Shown: positions 14,696 to 15,671 of the stretch, piece after piece
Layout of the letters: the number at the start of each line of letters is the position of its first letter
How positions within the stretch are numbered: the first letter of the stretch is position 1
Origin: CAUZFZ01 sp963579025
GTDB lineage: Bacteria > Planctomycetota > Planctomycetia > Planctomycetales > Planctomycetaceae
Assembly: GCA_963579025.1 (NCBI GenBank)
Contig: CAUZFZ010000208.1
Coordinates: 1 to 15,671 of the forward strand
Length of the DNA: 15,671 nucleotides
Direction of reading: 5' to 3'
Position numbers and translations under genes: made by a program
The notes under the pieces: model-generated
The model's input: only the letters and a program-made list of their open reading frames with translations
Database searches by the model: none
What the model was told of the DNA's origin: nothing

Positions 14696-15301
14696 ATGAA
14701 CGATCTTGTCCTTGCGATCACCGGAGCCAGCGGTTCGGCGTACGCCATGCGATTGCTGGAAGTGCTGGTCGCGTCGGGGCGAAACGTGCATCTGCTGATC
14801 AGCTCGGCCGGGACAATCGTCATTCAGCGCGAACTGGGTCGGGAAATTGATCTGGACCATTTTTCCATCCGACAGCTCCTTCCGAATGTCAGCGACGAAC
14901 ACGCGAGTCGGGTCCATTTTCACCCGGGCAACGACTTCATGGCGGGCATCGCCAGCGGCTCGTTTCCGACAGACGGAATGGTGATCTGCCCGTGTTCCAT
15001 GGGTACTCTCGCCAGTGTCGCTCAAGGACTGTCCAGCAACCTGATTCATCGGGCGGCCGACGTGCATCTCAAAGAGCGACGTAAGCTGATCGTTGTCCCG
15101 CGGGAAACTCCGCTGGGCAGCATTCAGCTCGGAAACATGAAAGCGCTGGCCGACGCAGGCGCCGTCATTCTGCCGGCGATGCCCGGCTTTTATCACAACC
15201 CGCAGACGATCAGCGATCTGGTGGATTTCGTGGTGAACCGCATCTGTGATCAGCTCGGCGTCCCGATGGAACTGACATCGCGCTGGGGAACGCCCGAGTA
15301 A
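14696..15301 (+). CDS. ubiX: Flavin prenyltransferase UbiX
   Basis: UbiX attaches a dimethylallyl group to FMN to make prenylated FMN, the cofactor of UbiD-type decarboxylases. The 201-residue length is normal. Visible family features are GASGS at 10-14 (FMN phosphate loop), the CPCSMGTLASVAQG block at 98-111, HRAADVHLKERRKL at 118-131, VPRETPL with E137 at 134-140, and PGFYHNPQTISDLVDF with Y166 at 163-178, followed by R182. These correspond to the catalytic residues known from the Pseudomonas enzyme. The likely Shine-Dalgarno is TTGGAA shortly before the ATG. The gene lies 33 bases after the FMN-dependent oxidase, suggesting cotranscription. No ubiD is in the window, so the enzyme using its product must be encoded elsewhere. 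Confidence 0.95.
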   Translation: MNDLVLAITGASGSAYAMRLLEVLVASGRNVHLLISSAGTIVIQRELGREIDLDHFSIRQLLPNVSDEHASRVHFHPGNDFMAGIASGSFPTDGMVICPCSMGTLASVAQGLSSNLIHRAADVHLKERRKLIVVPRETPLGSIQLGNMKALADAGAVILPAMPGFYHNPQTISDLVDFVVNRICDQLGVPMELTSRWGTPE

Positions 15302-15496
15302 AGCCGGCGAAACTAATGTCGAGAGCCGCGACTCCCAGCATTCAGACTCTGGTTGCGGGACAGGGTTTGCGAATTCGCCTGAGATCCAGGCGGCTCCGGG
15401 AATTTCCAGCGAAGGTGCGTGGCGAGACCGTCGACTGTCTGATGTGGCGATCGTCTTTGGCACGGCAGACCATGACACGAACGCCGGAGGCGTGGC

Positions 15497-15552
15497 GGCA
15501 TATAGCCTGGGGTGAAGCGCCGCGGCGTGAGCCGCAAGCGGAACCCCAGGTC
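15497..15552 (+). repeat. Palindromic dispersed repeat, copy A
   Basis: This 56-base unit runs from GGCATATAGCCTGGGGTGA to GCGGAACCCCAGGTC. Its ends pair (CCTGGGGT with ACCCCAGG), as do parts of the GC-rich middle, giving an imperfect hairpin. It matches copy B at 15618-15671 in the opposite orientation, with a few substitutions and small indels. The substitutions in the outer stem are compensated on both sides (CCTGGGG/CCCCAGG here, CCCGGGG/CCCCGGG in B), which suggests that pairing is maintained. Confidence 0.7.
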
Positions 15553-15617
15553 AACCAGGCCTTTCAGAACCGTCACGCTCCCGAGGACTACACGTGACGA
15601 GCAGCGAACCGGCTGCG

Positions 15618-15671
15618 GACCCGGGGTTCCGCTCGCGGCTCTCGCCGCTCGCTCACCCCGGGCTACATGCC
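15618..15671 (-). repeat. Palindromic dispersed repeat, copy B (reaches the window edge)
   Basis: Read on the minus strand this 54-base unit starts GGCATGTAGCCCGGGGTGAG and ends GGAACCCCGGGTC, closely following copy A. The outer arms CCCGGGG and CCCCGGG pair perfectly, and the inner GAGCGGC/GCCGCGAGC stretches pair in part. With copy A it forms a head-to-head inverted pair about 65 bases apart. The element may continue beyond the window. Confidence 0.7.

Larger units (their letters stand above)
15302..15671. other. Intergenic region after ubiX, repeat-bearing
   Basis: These 370 bases reach the window edge. From 15302 to about 15480 I see no gene and no clear structure. A hairpin (15481-15485 with 15489-15493, ACGCC / GGCGT around GGA) and two inverted copies of a palindromic repeat follow. 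Short open frames across the repeats are most likely chance translations of repeat DNA. Confidence 0.5.

Noticed and set aside
14627..15478. 283-codon open frame antisense to ubiX
   Set aside because: It overlaps the complete and well-recognised ubiX gene, has no recognisable motif and no good ribosome site.
15316..15597. Possible 93-codon small gene just after ubiX
   Set aside because: Its second half is the translation of palindromic repeat copy A, and no ribosome site or hydrophobic/structured pattern supports it. It is possible but not supported.

Overview
The window looks like a stretch of chromosome from a planctomycete, probably of the Planctomycetaceae type. Three things suggest this: a moderately high GC content (roughly 55-60% by eye), protein sequences that resemble planctomycete homologues (class II xylose isomerase, a secreted CxxC protein, a double ABC-2 permease), and spacers rich in GC-rich palindromic repeats. 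The assignment is from recognition only, because no 16S or other phylogenetic marker is present. I see no rRNA, tRNA, CRISPR array, phage gene, transposase or recognisable defence system.

Layout from left to right. Positions 1-245 hold a three-hairpin repeat element. A NYN-domain RNase-like protein with a C-terminal LOTUS-type domain (246-1046, +) and a large DUF3592-like membrane protein (1069-2787, +) follow. A 27-bp inverted repeat separates these from a convergent minus-strand pair: a lipoprotein-type methionine sulfoxide reductase A (msrA) followed by a histidinol-phosphatase/inositol monophosphatase-family enzyme. A 368-bp divergent spacer with another palindrome leads to xylose isomerase (xylA, 4964-6274, +). 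Convergent with xylA is a minus-strand group of three genes: sulfotransferase, Wzy/O-antigen-ligase-like polymerase, and a small VOC-family protein. This is probably a small surface-polysaccharide module. After a 448-bp divergent spacer come a small secreted protein with a CxxC motif and a 726-residue double ABC-2 permease (+). An AT-rich imperfect hairpin separates the permease from a convergent Sua5-type tRNA threonylcarbamoyl-adenylate synthase (-). Last is a + strand pair: an apparently Tat-exported FMN-dependent alpha-hydroxy-acid oxidase and the flavin prenyltransferase ubiX. The right edge carries two inverted copies of a palindromic repeat.

Most genes are metabolic or maintenance genes arranged in short transcription units of one to three genes. 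There is no single pathway across the window. Functional links are local: sulfotransferase with polymerase (export and decoration of glycans), secreted CxxC protein with permease (envelope), oxidase with ubiX (both FMN-linked), and msrA with its downstream phosphatase. I did not find convincing evidence of a new multi-gene system. The points most worth checking are the exported alpha-hydroxy-acid oxidase, the NYN-LOTUS protein, the CxxC/permease pair, the VOC protein in the glycan module, and the families of palindromic intergenic repeats.
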